Positions 46,218 to 56,644 of a DNA stretch of 60,000 nt are shown piece by piece (positions within the stretch are counted from its first letter, which is position 1; every line of letters begins with the position of its first letter). The notes under the pieces were generated by a model. The model was not told the DNA's origin, did not search any database, and saw only the letters and a list, made by a program, of their open reading frames with translations. Made by a program: the position numbers and the translations under genes. This stretch comes from Mesostigma viride. Taxonomy: Eukaryota > Streptophyta > Mesostigmatophyceae > Mesostigmatales > Mesostigmataceae. Where the stretch lies: assembly GCA_009746045.1 (NCBI GenBank), contig RPFO01000643.1:825089-885088 (forward strand). Reading direction: 5' to 3'.

Positions 46218-49200
46218 CTAGAGCTTGTGCAGGGTTTTATATTCCTGCAGCAGGCGACTACACCCATCTAGCTCACTCTCCGTATACCAAACCTTATCTA
46301 CTTCACTACGAGCATACATCCACTTCACTTTATACTGACGCTGGGTACCGCGGCCCTTTTTGATATCTCGATGGGCCACGATGCTTTCTACTTCGTCTTC
46401 TACTTCCCCAGTGTCAGGATTATGCTCTAAAGGGGCAGGCGCTAACTCCCTGCCAGCGAACGTACTAGGGTGGTACAGTTTAAGCTGGCTCCTATGGAAG
46501 GTGTTTGAATGCGTTTGCCAAGAGGTAGGGATATCGACTTTATACAAGAAATTTCCTACCCTAGACAACACATGGAAGGGTCCTAAGAAGGCAGGCCTAA
46601 GTTTGACCTTCAGTTCTGCTTCAAACTTATGAGCAAAACGGCCAACACGGGGGCCTTCTACTAATACTAGATCTCCTACTTCTATCTCAGGTGCTCGTCT
46701 ATCTAAGGAGGCACGCAACCTAGCAAGGTACTTAGCCTGAGCTTTTTGATACCCTGAGATCGCGTGGTCATGAGCAGTTTTCATTCTATCTAGTAAGGAC
46801 TGTACACCTTCTACAGTATCTCGGGACACATCATCCTTGTCCCGTAGAGGACTAGCTAAGAGAGAGGTAGGGGTAAGGGGCTGTCTCCCAGTATCTAAGA
46901 AGAAGGGCGTATATCCATGCGCAGCTTGGGGACAATTGTTGAGGGAGAACTCTACCAAACATAAATAATCCTCCCAATCACTACCCGAGCCATTAACATA
47001 GTGCCTAAGCGCTTCTTCTACTACTCTATTAAGACGCTCTACTAAATGAGAGGAGGAGGAGTGGTAGGCAGTACCGTAGGTAACCTTGGTACCGATGGCA
47101 GCGAAAAACTGCTGCCAAAAATCTGAGGTAAATAATTTATCCTTATCACTAATAAACTGCCTACTCAATCCATGATATCTATATACATTATTGAGGTATA
47201 GGCGTGCGCAATCACGTGCGGTGAGTTCTAAAGGACACGGCACAAGATGGCACATACGAGTAAAACGATCTATGAACACAAGGATTTGGGCATTGCCCCT
47301 ATCATTCTTTCTAAAAGGTCCTACAAAATCCATCATGATAGAATCCCAAGGCATGATAGGGTCAGGCAAGGTCCTAGGTTCTGCTATCTGTCCTACATTA
47401 TTGGGTTTCATTTCCTGGCAAGATTGACAAGTTCTAACATACTCATCCACATCCTTATAAAGGGAAGGCCAGTAATAAGAGCGGGCTACTAGGTCCCGTA
47501 CCCGTTTACCACCCTGGTGAGCAGCTAAGTCATGCAACTCAAAGAGCAAGGAGGAGCGACAGATAGGAGGGACATACAGGCGCCATTGAGGGGGAGAATC
47601 TGCTATCTGCACATATAAAAACCCACCTACAAATTTACAAGGGTGCTTGCCTAATTGTTGGGGATGTGCAGCAATGGCAGCTAATGCTTCCGGCTCAGTG
47701 GCCGTAAATCTACTAATAAGGCGTTCAAGATCAGAGGTAGGCATCGCTACAGAAGTATCCAGAACAGGTTTAAAGAGATCTCCTACCGCCTTGCCGAAGA
47801 GAAGGGGAGGTCCTAGGGACTACGTTTTCATAAGACTTTCCTGACCTAGTCGCTATATGGCTAAGCGGTATAGAAATTTTATTTTTCCCCTCCCCCCCCA
47901 CCGAGGCCACAGGAAGGGCCTCACACGGGAGAGAGAGTCCTACGTGAGAAAGGAGATCAGGCATGCGAACAGCTGTATGAAAGAGGTAGGCATAGGAATC
48001 ATCATCAGGTAGTTCACCATAAGGGGTTACACCCATAGTAGTAGGAACTAGAGTAGTATTGAGAACATCAAGGTCCTCGAAGAAGGAATAGTCTGCACGA
48101 CGAGAGAGTGCATCTGGTACTATGTTATCTACACCCTTGACATACTGAAGTTTAAAAGGGGAAAACTGTGCTAAAAATTCCATCCAGCGCGCTTGCCGAG
48201 GGGTAAGGTTGGGTTGGGAGAGAAGATGGGTAAGGGGACGATGATCCGTTTGGATAACTAACCTATAAGGATCTAGCTCACAGGGTTCATTCAGGCAGAC
48301 ATCAAATTGAGCACCTTTAAGGAAGTGCTGCCACGCGTGGCAACAATACACCACAGCTAAGAGTTCCTGCTGGTGGACGGGATAGTTACGCTCCGCAGGG
48401 AGCATTGTCCTAGAGATATACTCAATTGGCTGTAAGCCCTGACCCTGATCCTGGAGAAGGACACCACCTATAGCTACTTTACTAGCATCTGTAGCCACAA
48501 CAAAGGGTTTAGTAGTATCCGGTAGGATGAGTACAGGAGGGGAAAGGAGTAGGGATTTTAGGCACTGAAAAGCAGACTGACACTCACTACTCCAAACAAA
48601 GGGGATATCCTTCTTTAATAAATGATTAATAGGGGCTGCTATAGTGCGAAACGCGGGATAAAACGCCTATAGTAAGAAGCAATTCCTAGGAAACTACGTA
48701 CACCTTTAACGTCGGTAGGAGTAGGCCATTCCTGAATTGACTTAGTTTTATCCGGGTCGGTAGCGACCCCGGCATCTGACAGAACGTGCCCTAAAAATGG
48801 GACACTCCTACCCGAACGCACTTTAGCACGGCGCGCCCACAAAGAATTTTCAGCCATTATTTCTAATACTTTCTTTAAATCACGTAGGTGCGTTTCAAAA
48901 TCAGGAGAGTAAATAAGAATATCATCTAAGTAAGCTTGAGCACAAGAACGGTCATGCTCAGATAAAGAAACAGAGGAGAAGGAGGATCCTTTAGATCAGA
49001 GGACACCTGAGGAAGATGAGAATTTCCCATAACAGGTCTAAGCACTTCATTCATTAACATTTGAAAAGAGGCAGGCGAGTTACAGAGTCCCATAGCCGCT
49101 ACTCTAAACTGGTAATGACCAAAAGGGGTAGCAAAGGCGGTTTTATGGCAATCCTCAGGAGCTATCCGCAACTGCCAAAAACCATCCGCACAATCCAGTA

Positions 49201-50233
49201 CTGTGAAACAAGTGGAACCTTTAACCTTATTAAATATATCATCAATACGAGGTAGAGGGTATTTAGATTTCACAGTAATATCATTCAACTTCCTATAATC
49301 AGTAACTAGGCGAAACTTGCCATTTGGCTTAGGAACTAACAGGACACCAGCTGAGTAGGGGGAGTTACTAGGCTCTATCAATCCTGCTTCTAATAATGAC
49401 ACTAAAATCTGTTTTAGTTCCTTTAACTCGGTAGGGCCCATTCTATACATCGGAGAGTGCGTAGGAACTGCACCGTCCTTGATAACTACACGGTGTAAAA
49501 CAGAACGAGGAGGAGGATAAGAAGGAGTCTTTTCTTCAAATACTTTTGAGGAATCTATCACAGCCATGTATCTTACTATTTCATTTTCAGTAAATCCTAC
49601 TCCTATTGTATCCACTGTATTTACATCTATATCCACACTATTATTAGTGATAGGTATCTCTTGTACTTCTAACTGAAGGAACATACATAATAGGTATCCA
49701 TTTTGCTTTAATTCAGAACGTAATTCGTCATTTGACATTAATACTTCAGGTATAGGTCTTACAGGAGGATCAACAGGTGTAGGAGGAGTAATATCTACCA
49801 AGGATAAATTTTCCAATCTATAATGACGTTCAGGTACCCAGTAAGAGCTATCTGGAAACCAAATGACCATGGTATCATAATTAATAGTAATCTTATTATC
49901 CTGGTGCCAATCTAATCCTAGTAATACATCAGCGGTAGTGATAGGGCCTATAGTGGCCGTCAGGTTGACAGTACGTCCTTGTATAACCATGGGAAGGGAC
50001 ACCGTACCCGGGGAATGACTGGTGCGACCATCAGCATAATGAACAGTAACGGGTTTGGTGTGAGGGGTAGGGACTAGTCCTAAACGTCTAACTAGGGCCT
50101 CGCTCACAAAGGAGCTAGCCGCACCGCTATCTACCAACACAGAGACATTCAAGAGTTCATCAGCATGCAAGAAGGGGTCTACAACAGTGTGAGGGACGGT
50201 TAAACCACCATTCAAGAACATAAGAGGACGCAC
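46218..50233 (-). pseudogene. pol: pol: protease, reverse transcriptase, RNase H, integrase, chromodomain (frameshifted)
   Basis: Segment 50233-48926 has the aspartic protease (VLVDSGAASSFVSEALV, then DVLLGLDW) and RT motifs (LLVPKPNGKFRLVTDYRKLN, YPLPRIDD, FTVLDCADGFWQL, FGHYQFRVAAMGLCNSPASF). The YLDD catalytic box is at 48921-48932 in a shifted frame, followed by FLGIASYYRRFIPRF. RNase H starts near 48640 (VATDASKVAIGGVLLQDQG). Integrase 47744-46218 has the HHCC region (LAAHQGGKRVRDLV, CQSCQ), a DDE triad (MMDFVGPF, FISDKDKLFTSDF, HLVERLNRV) and a chromodomain at residues about 440-505 (EVESIVAHRDI, QYKVKWMY, WYTESELDG). Frameshifts lie near 48950, 48650 and 47760. Confidence 0.92.
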
Positions 50234-50345
50234 ACGTAGTGGTAGGGAAGATTCAGCTCCTACAGAGGTTATAAAAACAGGCAGGCAAAAATTTTATCTG
50301 GGGTACTATCTAAGGACCTGTCCAGGTTACCCCCGGCTGACAGGC

Positions 50346-51996
50346 CTACTGTTCCCCCTCCCCCCCCAAATCCATAGGAACTAACCCCGAAGAAGACCCT
50401 GGCGGAAAAGCCACTGCTGGAGGGTCACGAGGGATTGAAGAGGGTGCGGGAGCCTGATTATCATAGGGGAACCCTGGGGATCCTGTCTGCACAGCATTCA
50501 GCCTACTAGGGGTAGCTGAAGGAATGCGTCCTGAAGTGGGACGAATAGGAGCACGCTGAGGGGTACGAGGAGGGCGAGCGTCGGGATGAGGGGGAGCACC
50601 CGAAAGGAACTTGGGGCACTCACGTTTAAGATGACCTACTTCCTTACAATGATAGCAGGTGATATGAGAGACATCAAGCTGAAAGGTCAGTCACAGATAT
50701 CTAATTCTTCTACATAGGAGTTCTCCTCCTCAGGGGTAAGGATAATATTATTAATACGGGAACGGGTAGGAAGAGAAGGGGTGGAGAAGAAATCTGCTAC
50801 ACGCAAAGATGCTGGCGCACATGCTTGAGGGGCAGATCAGTAAAACGGTAGGCAGAGAACTGGCGCTTGACTTCACGTAATAAGGGTCTACTGAGGCCTT
50901 GAAGGAAGCGAGCACGTACTTCTGCACCCGACAATCCCTAATTCGTACCATCTGAGCATCAAACTCTTTCATATATTCTTAAATGATTTAGTACCCTGCT
51001 GCAAGGTACCAAAGGCTAATCTATCCTGCCAATCTGAATCAGGAGGGACTAAATGGTTCTCTAAACGCTTAAACAATTCTGCTACAGAGTTAGGGTAGGC
51101 ATGAGAGGCCAAAGACTCACACTGAATGAGGTTAGCAAGCTCAGGAGTAATACAGGTTGTAAGATAGTGAGGAACTAATACAGCATCAGAAAGACGCCAT
51201 CTATTATGATTCTGCCACGACTCCGTGTTCTGGTAAGCAACATAATAAAGGTGAAAAACTGTTGAGGGGTAGACTTGACATCCAGCTTGGGAAGGTTAGC
51301 AAAGAGGGGAAGAGCAGGGGGCTTAGGGGGATTAGAAGAGTCAGTTTTTCCCATAGGGCCACTATCTTCCACTGCTACATAAGCGGGATAGAAGGAAGGA
51401 AGAGGAAAAGTCTTGGGTAGGGGTCTAGACGGGGCCACCGTTTCAGGCTGGTGCCCATAAGAGAAGGGGACAGTATATTGCTCACGAAGAGAGGAATAGG
51501 CAAAATGATCATAATTTCTGTCATCTAAGGGCATGGTGCTGAAATCACTATTAACTTCTAAATCAGCCACACGGGTAGGGACCTGGGCTGCCTCATAGGC
51601 CGTCTCAGGGTAGGACCAGGAAGCAGGTGGGTAAAAGGGAACTGCACTAGGGCGCCCAGAAGGACCGACAGGGGCAGAGGCACGACCCGTGTTAAGAGCA
51701 GGCATGGAAGGAACAGGGTGGGAAGGAGGCCTAAAAACATTGTTAGTTAGTGAGGACCTGCTGGAGGGTTGAGCCAAGGTTGCAGGAGGGGCAGGGGCCT
51801 GGTTCAGGGTAAGGGAAGGGTCATCACTAAATCTGACTTGCATACGTTGACGTTGTTCATAGGTAGGAGGGGTAAGTGAGGGACGACGGCGACCATCAGC
51901 AAGCGGAGAAGGAGGTGAGGCACGAAGATTACCTTGAGGAGTGAGATGGTGTACCGTTTCAAGTGAGTCCCGTCGGTTACCCGATTGTTGTTATGG

Positions 51997-52030
<34 letters not shown>

Positions 52031-52082
52031 TAGTAGGAGTATTGGTAGGTATAGGCGACAGGTTACCACCCACTGGATCCAT
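50346..52082 (-). pseudogene. gag: gag (capsid, zinc knuckle), with several frameshifts
   Basis: Starts MDPVGGNLSPIP with an Asn run encoded by an ATT microsatellite (52003-52030), then a Pro/Ser-rich segment. A capsid-like part (HNRWRLSDAVL, ELANLIQCESLASH, then VRARFLQGLSRPLLREVKRQ) follows, with a CX2CX4HX4C zinc knuckle (C-YH-C-KEVG-H-LKRE-C, 50616-50657). A stop lies at 50346 right after a run of G. The reading frame changes near 51820, 51240-51290, 50970-50985, 50900 and 50790-50830, each apparently by single-base shifts. Gag packages the element RNA. In this copy it could not be made as one protein unless the shifts are sequence errors. Confidence 0.8.
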
Positions 52083-52206
52083 TTTTGTTTAAGTAAATGA
52101 TCAAAAATCTAACTGAAAGCAACAAGGATAAAGGACAAGGCCTAATATAAGGCAAGGAAAGAAAAGGAAAAGATTTTAATGGCTTAAAAGAAAGGAACAA
52201 TTTAAA

Positions 52207-52599
52207 TCAGTCCTTTTTAACAACAGTAATGGATAGGGAACCGAATTCCAAGGTGAGAGGAGTATCTAAGCTAGATGAGGATGCAGCCCTCTTAGGGGGA
52301 GACGAAGGAGGGGTAGCAAAATCTAGAGCTTCTACAGGAGGGCGACCATGAGGAGTAGAACGTACGTGTAGGCCTAGATCTGATACGCTATGGTCTATAA
52401 GGAATTGTTGAGCTTCCTCGAAGGTAACAAATTTCTTATACCTAATTACATTATATGTACGGTTTTGCACTATCTTCCTAGCATCTGACCAAGAGAGGAA
52501 AATGGCTGACCATTGAGGGGTAATAACTACGTAATACTTAGCTAAACTATTATCACTAGATGAATGGGAAGGCGCAGTAAAAACACGACGTTGACTCAT
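52207..52599 (-). CDS. Small ORF with RNase H1-type hybrid-binding (viroplasmin-like) domain
   Basis: 130 codons, the first ORF after the 5' LTR and leader. Residues about 20-67 (KYYVVITPQWSAIFLSW, then KKFVTFEEAQQFLID) match the RNase H1 N-terminal hybrid-binding fold: a YYVV strand, an aromatic-SW turn, then a KxFxTxEEAxxFL helix. That domain binds RNA/DNA hybrids and is also found in caulimovirus protein VI. The rest is Ser/Pro-rich. A separate hybrid-binding protein upstream of gag is unusual for Ty3 elements; it may help reverse transcription or translation control. The start is the first ATG (52599). Frame is intact. Confidence 0.65.
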   Translation of the reverse strand: MSQRRVFTAPSHSSSDNSLAKYYVVITPQWSAIFLSWSDARKIVQNRTYNVIRYKKFVTFEEAQQFLIDHSVSDLGLHVRSTPHGRPPVEALDFATPPSSPPKRAASSSSLDTPLTLEFGSLSITVVKKD

Positions 52600-53113
52600 G
52601 ATAACTCACCTGGCGTGTCTTGTGATGTCAAGCTAGACGAGGTAGGGGTAGGCGACTTAGCTTGACGATCTGGATCACCGAAAGAAGAAGGAGGGCGGGA
52701 GTTTCCAGCTCTCGTCCTAAGTCAGCGGCCGGATATCCCAGCGCTCGTCCTAACACAGCGCCCCGTAACTCTGCGGGTGCGGCCGTCTAATAAAGCAGCA
52801 GCACAAGGAAAAAGGTGTAGGTACGGCGACGCTAATCGTCTCCGAACAGTAATACTCCCCGATCTAAGGCAGGAAACAACCGTAAGCAGGAAAACAAGGC
52901 GAAGGACAGGCTAACTACGAAAGGATTTATCCGCTGTGAGCAGGTCTAGCTTCTAGGTAAAGCGTGTCCCGAAACGGGCAGCACGACGCTCCTAGCTTGA
53001 AGGCGACCCGCCCATTACCTATCAAGGAAGTGTCGACTTCTTGTTCCTGGACGCGGAAGGGGTCTTGAAAAGGTGTATGTGGCAAGGGATAGTCGTCTCG
53101 TTCACTACCTACT

Positions 53114-53131
53114 GAAGTTCCTCCGGAACCA
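53114..53131 (-). other. Primer-binding site
   Basis: One base inside the 5' LTR the - strand reads TGGTTCCGGAGGAAC. The TGG pairs with the universal CCA of a tRNA 3' end. The specific tRNA was not identified. Confidence 0.6.
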
Positions 53132-53132
53132 T

Positions 53133-53705
53133 TGTTACGCCGCGGATATCTACCTCCACCTCTACCTCTAATGGGCCTGATACTACCTAAACTGGTCAGG
53201 CCTCCTCTACTTAACCCTCTGGCGAAAGACGAACGTGACGGAGCTGATCTCAATGCATTAACGTAAGTGTTGCTATAATACGCCATACAACCATTTATCA
53301 AAACCCGTTTACTCCAGGAATAGAGGAAGGAAACACAACTACACTGCCGTGACCCAAGCCTAAATGTGTCAATTCACTTAACACACGCCGAGTACACACA
53401 CAAGGGGTAGAACGCGCATAAATGGTCACCAACGGTCCAACACGCTCGGGCCGACATGGCCCTCGCCTACAGGTGCACGCTGGTCCACTAAATCTACTGA
53501 TGCACGCTGGTCCACTACATTCTACCACAGGATCAGGACCACTAGTAAAGTACGCGGCGCGGCGCCCAACGGCACCCAATGTACCACAGTACTGTTACGA
53601 GGACAATAATGTCCCGGTAGGAGCCTAAACGTAAACCTAGGGACAACCGAGGCAAAGGACCTAATTTACGTCCGTAACTACAACGAATTGTTACGCGACG
53701 TAACA
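53133..53705 (-). repeat. 5' LTR of the Ty3/gypsy element
   Basis: 573 bp, TG...CA ends, followed at 53706-53710 by the GGCGC target duplication. It matches 42896-43469 throughout except one A fewer in an acacacacaa run. It contains an internal direct repeat of tgcacgctggtccacta. Confidence 0.95.
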
Positions 53706-54490
53706 GGCGCCCTCCCTCCTTCTCGCTGTGTATATAGGGTTGAAGGTTTCTTTACTCTGTATTGGCACCCACGTGACGCAGTCACGTGCTTATTAATTAA
53801 TTAATTAATTAATTACAGGGGTGTGGGCACCGCGGCCCGAATCGCTATGAATGCCATACTTGGTCACACGCGGAGCCCCCACAGACTTGGGGGTGGTCTC
53901 CTTCATCACTACTTGCCATCTATCCTTGCGCACCATCTGCCTCCATATTACAGACAAACCAGGAGGCTGCCCGGGGGTGAGCCCGTCACGTCTAGTGTAG
54001 CACATGTCCATGCCCAGTCTATCACGAAATGTCCATGCACGGGTGGCGGCCCTGCCGCGCGCGGCCGGGGGCACGCCAGGTGAGGACAGTATCGCCCAGG
54101 CTGGGCGGGCTTGGTGCCAGCTAGTCTATCTGGAAGGGATGGTGTAAGCTATCTAGCTAGGTCCTAGTTACAGGGTTGTGGGCCGCCGGTGACCACGGCC
54201 CGAATCGCTATGAATGCCATACGCGGTCACACGCGGAGCCCCCACATACTTGGGGGTGGTCTCCTTCATCACTACTTGCCATCTATCCATGCGTACCATC
54301 TGCCTCCATATTACAGACAAACCATGGGAGGCTGCCCGGGTGTGAGGCCGTCACGTCTAGGGTAGCACATGTCCATGCCGAGTCCGATCACGAAAAGTCC
54401 ACGGGTGGCGGCCCTGCCGCGCGCGGCCGGGGGCACGCCAGGTGAGGACATAACGTCCAGGCGGGGCGGGCTTGGTGCCAGCTTGTCTAT
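53706..54490. repeat. Two tandem copies of a unit of about 357 bp
   Basis: 53817-54130 and 54174-54487 match over most of their length (gaatcgctatgaatgcc, acttgggggtggtctcct, cgcgcggccgggggcacgcc). ORFs in the two copies use different frames, so it is not coding. The left end carries the inverted CACGTGACGCAGTCACGTG palindrome and an ATTA run. Confidence 0.85.
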
Positions 54491-54499
54491 CTGATGTGT

Positions 54500-55105
54500 C
54501 TACCTGATCTGTGCGGGCCAGCTGTGCCAGGCTAGGGCCAGGCGCCTGTGCCTAATAATGTAGGAAACATAGGGCAAATCAGCGTAGAAATGCTCATTAC
54601 TTATGTGCAAACCCAAGGGGATGTTAAGGGCCTTGCGCAGCATCTTGGTGACGTTGCTGTCCAGTCGTTCGGCTCCAGCTCCTGCGTCAGTGTCCAGGTC
54701 TCGGCGCCGTAGGTCAGGATCGTCAGAATGACCACCTAGCTTGAAGAGGTCACGCTTGACGATCCGGGGTAGGGCGGGGTTGCTCCACCAGCGGCGGTGG
54801 TCATGGAGTTGCGCCCACGCCATGCCGATCCGTGTCGTCAGGTCGTCCTCGCAGTCGGGAAGCCAACTGCCGAGCAGCTTGAAGCGGCCTGAAGTATGTA
54901 GGTTAGTTGACCTCGGTGTCGTCTAAGAGGCGGAGTGTGGGTGGGGGCCCTGCCATGCCGAGGGCCAGGGCCTCCGTTTTGGGGCTGATTTCTAGACCAA
55001 CCGCCCGAGCCTCGAGCGCCAGGCAGTCCAGCCAAAGTTGGACAGACTCCGGCTTCTCGATGAGCGTGATGTCGTCGGCATAAATGAGGTCAGCTATAGT
55101 AAATT
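54500..55105 (-). pseudogene. LINE reverse transcriptase, 3' fragment
   Basis: On the - strand FTIADLIYADDITLIEKPES carries the YADD palm motif of non-LTR RT. It is followed by LDCLALEARAVGLEISPKTE, then after a frameshift FKLLGSWLPDCEDDLTTRIG, then LTYGAETWTLTQEL, and NVTKMLRKALNIPLG. Order and content are those of the C-terminal half of LINE ORF2. It ends abruptly upstream of YADD, a 5' truncation typical of LINE insertions. At least two frameshifts make it dead. Confidence 0.8.
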
Positions 55106-56041
55106 CTGCTTAAGTTAGTCGGCCCCCGCCCTTCCACGAGCTCGTTCGTGATCCAGTGAATATTCATACGCGATACGCGGTTGTACGCGGCCCAGGTGTA
55201 TAATGTATAATACGCGGTGTATAATGTATCATACGCTGATCGTACGCTAACTCTCGAAAACCCCTTTTTTGGCATGGTTTTGAGGGTTCTTTGACATTCT
55301 GAGCAATCAAGCATGGCCTGCTGGTGTTTTTGCCATACCTTTTGCCTATACATGACAAATATAGCATGACATTGGCATTGCCATTGACTACCTAGAAATA
55401 CAAGAATAGTTTCCACCCCGGTCTAACTTGATAGTTTCTCTTCAAAATCGCCGGAGACAACAACTAACTATCAATACCAGTATCAATTCACAACTCACTG
55501 GAAAGGATGATAAATATGTAGAATTCAAGATATGCATGCACCATATGTACATTGCCCCGAGGTGTCGGTGTTCCTGGCATGAGCGGACTGCCAGTCAGAG
55601 GCGTCGATTTCTACAATTGCAACGTCTGGAAGCCTGCCTTTAAGTGCCGCCCGCACATCAGCCTGCTTCTTGGCGTCACTAGTCGCCTTGCTCGTCCTGG
55701 TATTGTGATCCTTCTCCGCCTTCATGCTCGATCAGCAGCCGGGTCGGCAAATACGGCGTACTTGAAGAATAAAGTACGTAAAACCACGTACTTTACGCCG
55801 CGGATAAAATACGCGTATTTTATGAAAAATACTCGACTTGGGCTTGGAATTTTTCGGGGGTACGAGGCTTCTAAATCGCACCGGGCCGCGCGGCGCCTAG
55901 GTTCTTTGGCGCGGCGTTCACTTCCCCGTCCGCGGATTTAATTTTACCGGGGATAATATAATAGTAGGGCCAGGGTGGGGCTAGGAATCAGTTGGCGCGA
56001 AAAACAATTGCATGTGCATTATTGGCAGTGCCATATGCCAG
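55106..56041. other. Intergenic stretch with short hairpins
   Basis: No recognised gene. A 66-codon - strand ORF (55525-55725) is Lys/Ala-rich and unrecognised. Perfect hairpins occur at about 55770-55797 (taaagtacgt/acgtacttta) and 55805-55820 (aaaatacgcgtatttt). Confidence 0.5.
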
Positions 56042-56644
56042 TGTTACGACCTGGCTCTCCTCCTCCACCTCTACCCCAAGAACCTCGCCTGTCAGACTTT
56101 ACCTAAACTAGTGAGCCGGGCACCTAGTGAGGAAGAGCTATATTGTGACTAAGATCTGGGACGTGACGGTTCTGTTCTCAATGCACTCCGGTACATTCGG
56201 CTACAATACGCCATACACCGATTCTATTCAGGGTACTACGAAGAAACACTAATATGCCATGACCCAAGCCAATGTATTATAATTAAATCCATAACACACG
56301 CCGAGTCACAATTCACAAAGGAGAACGACTGCATACATAAATGACCGCCGACATGCGTGTATGCTCGGGCCGACATCGACCCTCGCCTACAGGACCAACG
56401 CATATATGTCCAAATCTATACTTCATGATAAGTACCGCTATACTACAGTACGCAGCGCGGCGCGACTGCACCGGCCCACAGTACAATACGTACAATTGCC
56501 ACGTCACAGGACCGTGAGACCACCGGTCAAAAGGCCCTAACGACACGTAAGCATAGGAAAGTCACCGGACTGTTTCGGAATGGCTGAGGCAACCGAGGAC
56601 CCAAATTATGTCCGTAACAACAACAAAAGTTACGCGACGTAACA
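56042..56644 (-). repeat. LTR of a second, diverged relative of the Ty3 element
   Basis: About 603 bp with the same TGTTACG start and gttacgcgacgtaaca end as the first element. Short shared blocks run throughout, and the adjacent polypurine tract plus following 30 bases are identical to 43470-43500. Many indels mark it as older. Confidence 0.8.

Larger units (their letters stand above)
42896..53705 (-). mobile_element. Full-length Ty3/gypsy chromovirus-like LTR retrotransposon
   Basis: 10.8 kb with all structural marks: LTRs beginning TGTTACG and ending GTAACA, 5-bp direct repeat GGCGC at 42891-42895 and 53706-53710, a primer-binding site beside the right LTR and a polypurine tract beside the left LTR. 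Coding order on the - strand is hybrid-binding-domain ORF, gag, protease, RT, RNase H, integrase, chromodomain, ORF3. Integrase after RNase H defines Ty3/gypsy, and the C-terminal chromodomain defines chromoviruses. LTRs differ by a single base, so the insertion is recent. Several frameshifts in gag and pol make this copy unlikely to be autonomous, unless they are assembly errors. Confidence 0.95.

Noticed and set aside
53823-54445. Two similar 86-89-codon ORFs on the + strand
   Set aside because: They lie in tandem DNA copies, but conserved parts are read in different frames, so coding is unlikely.
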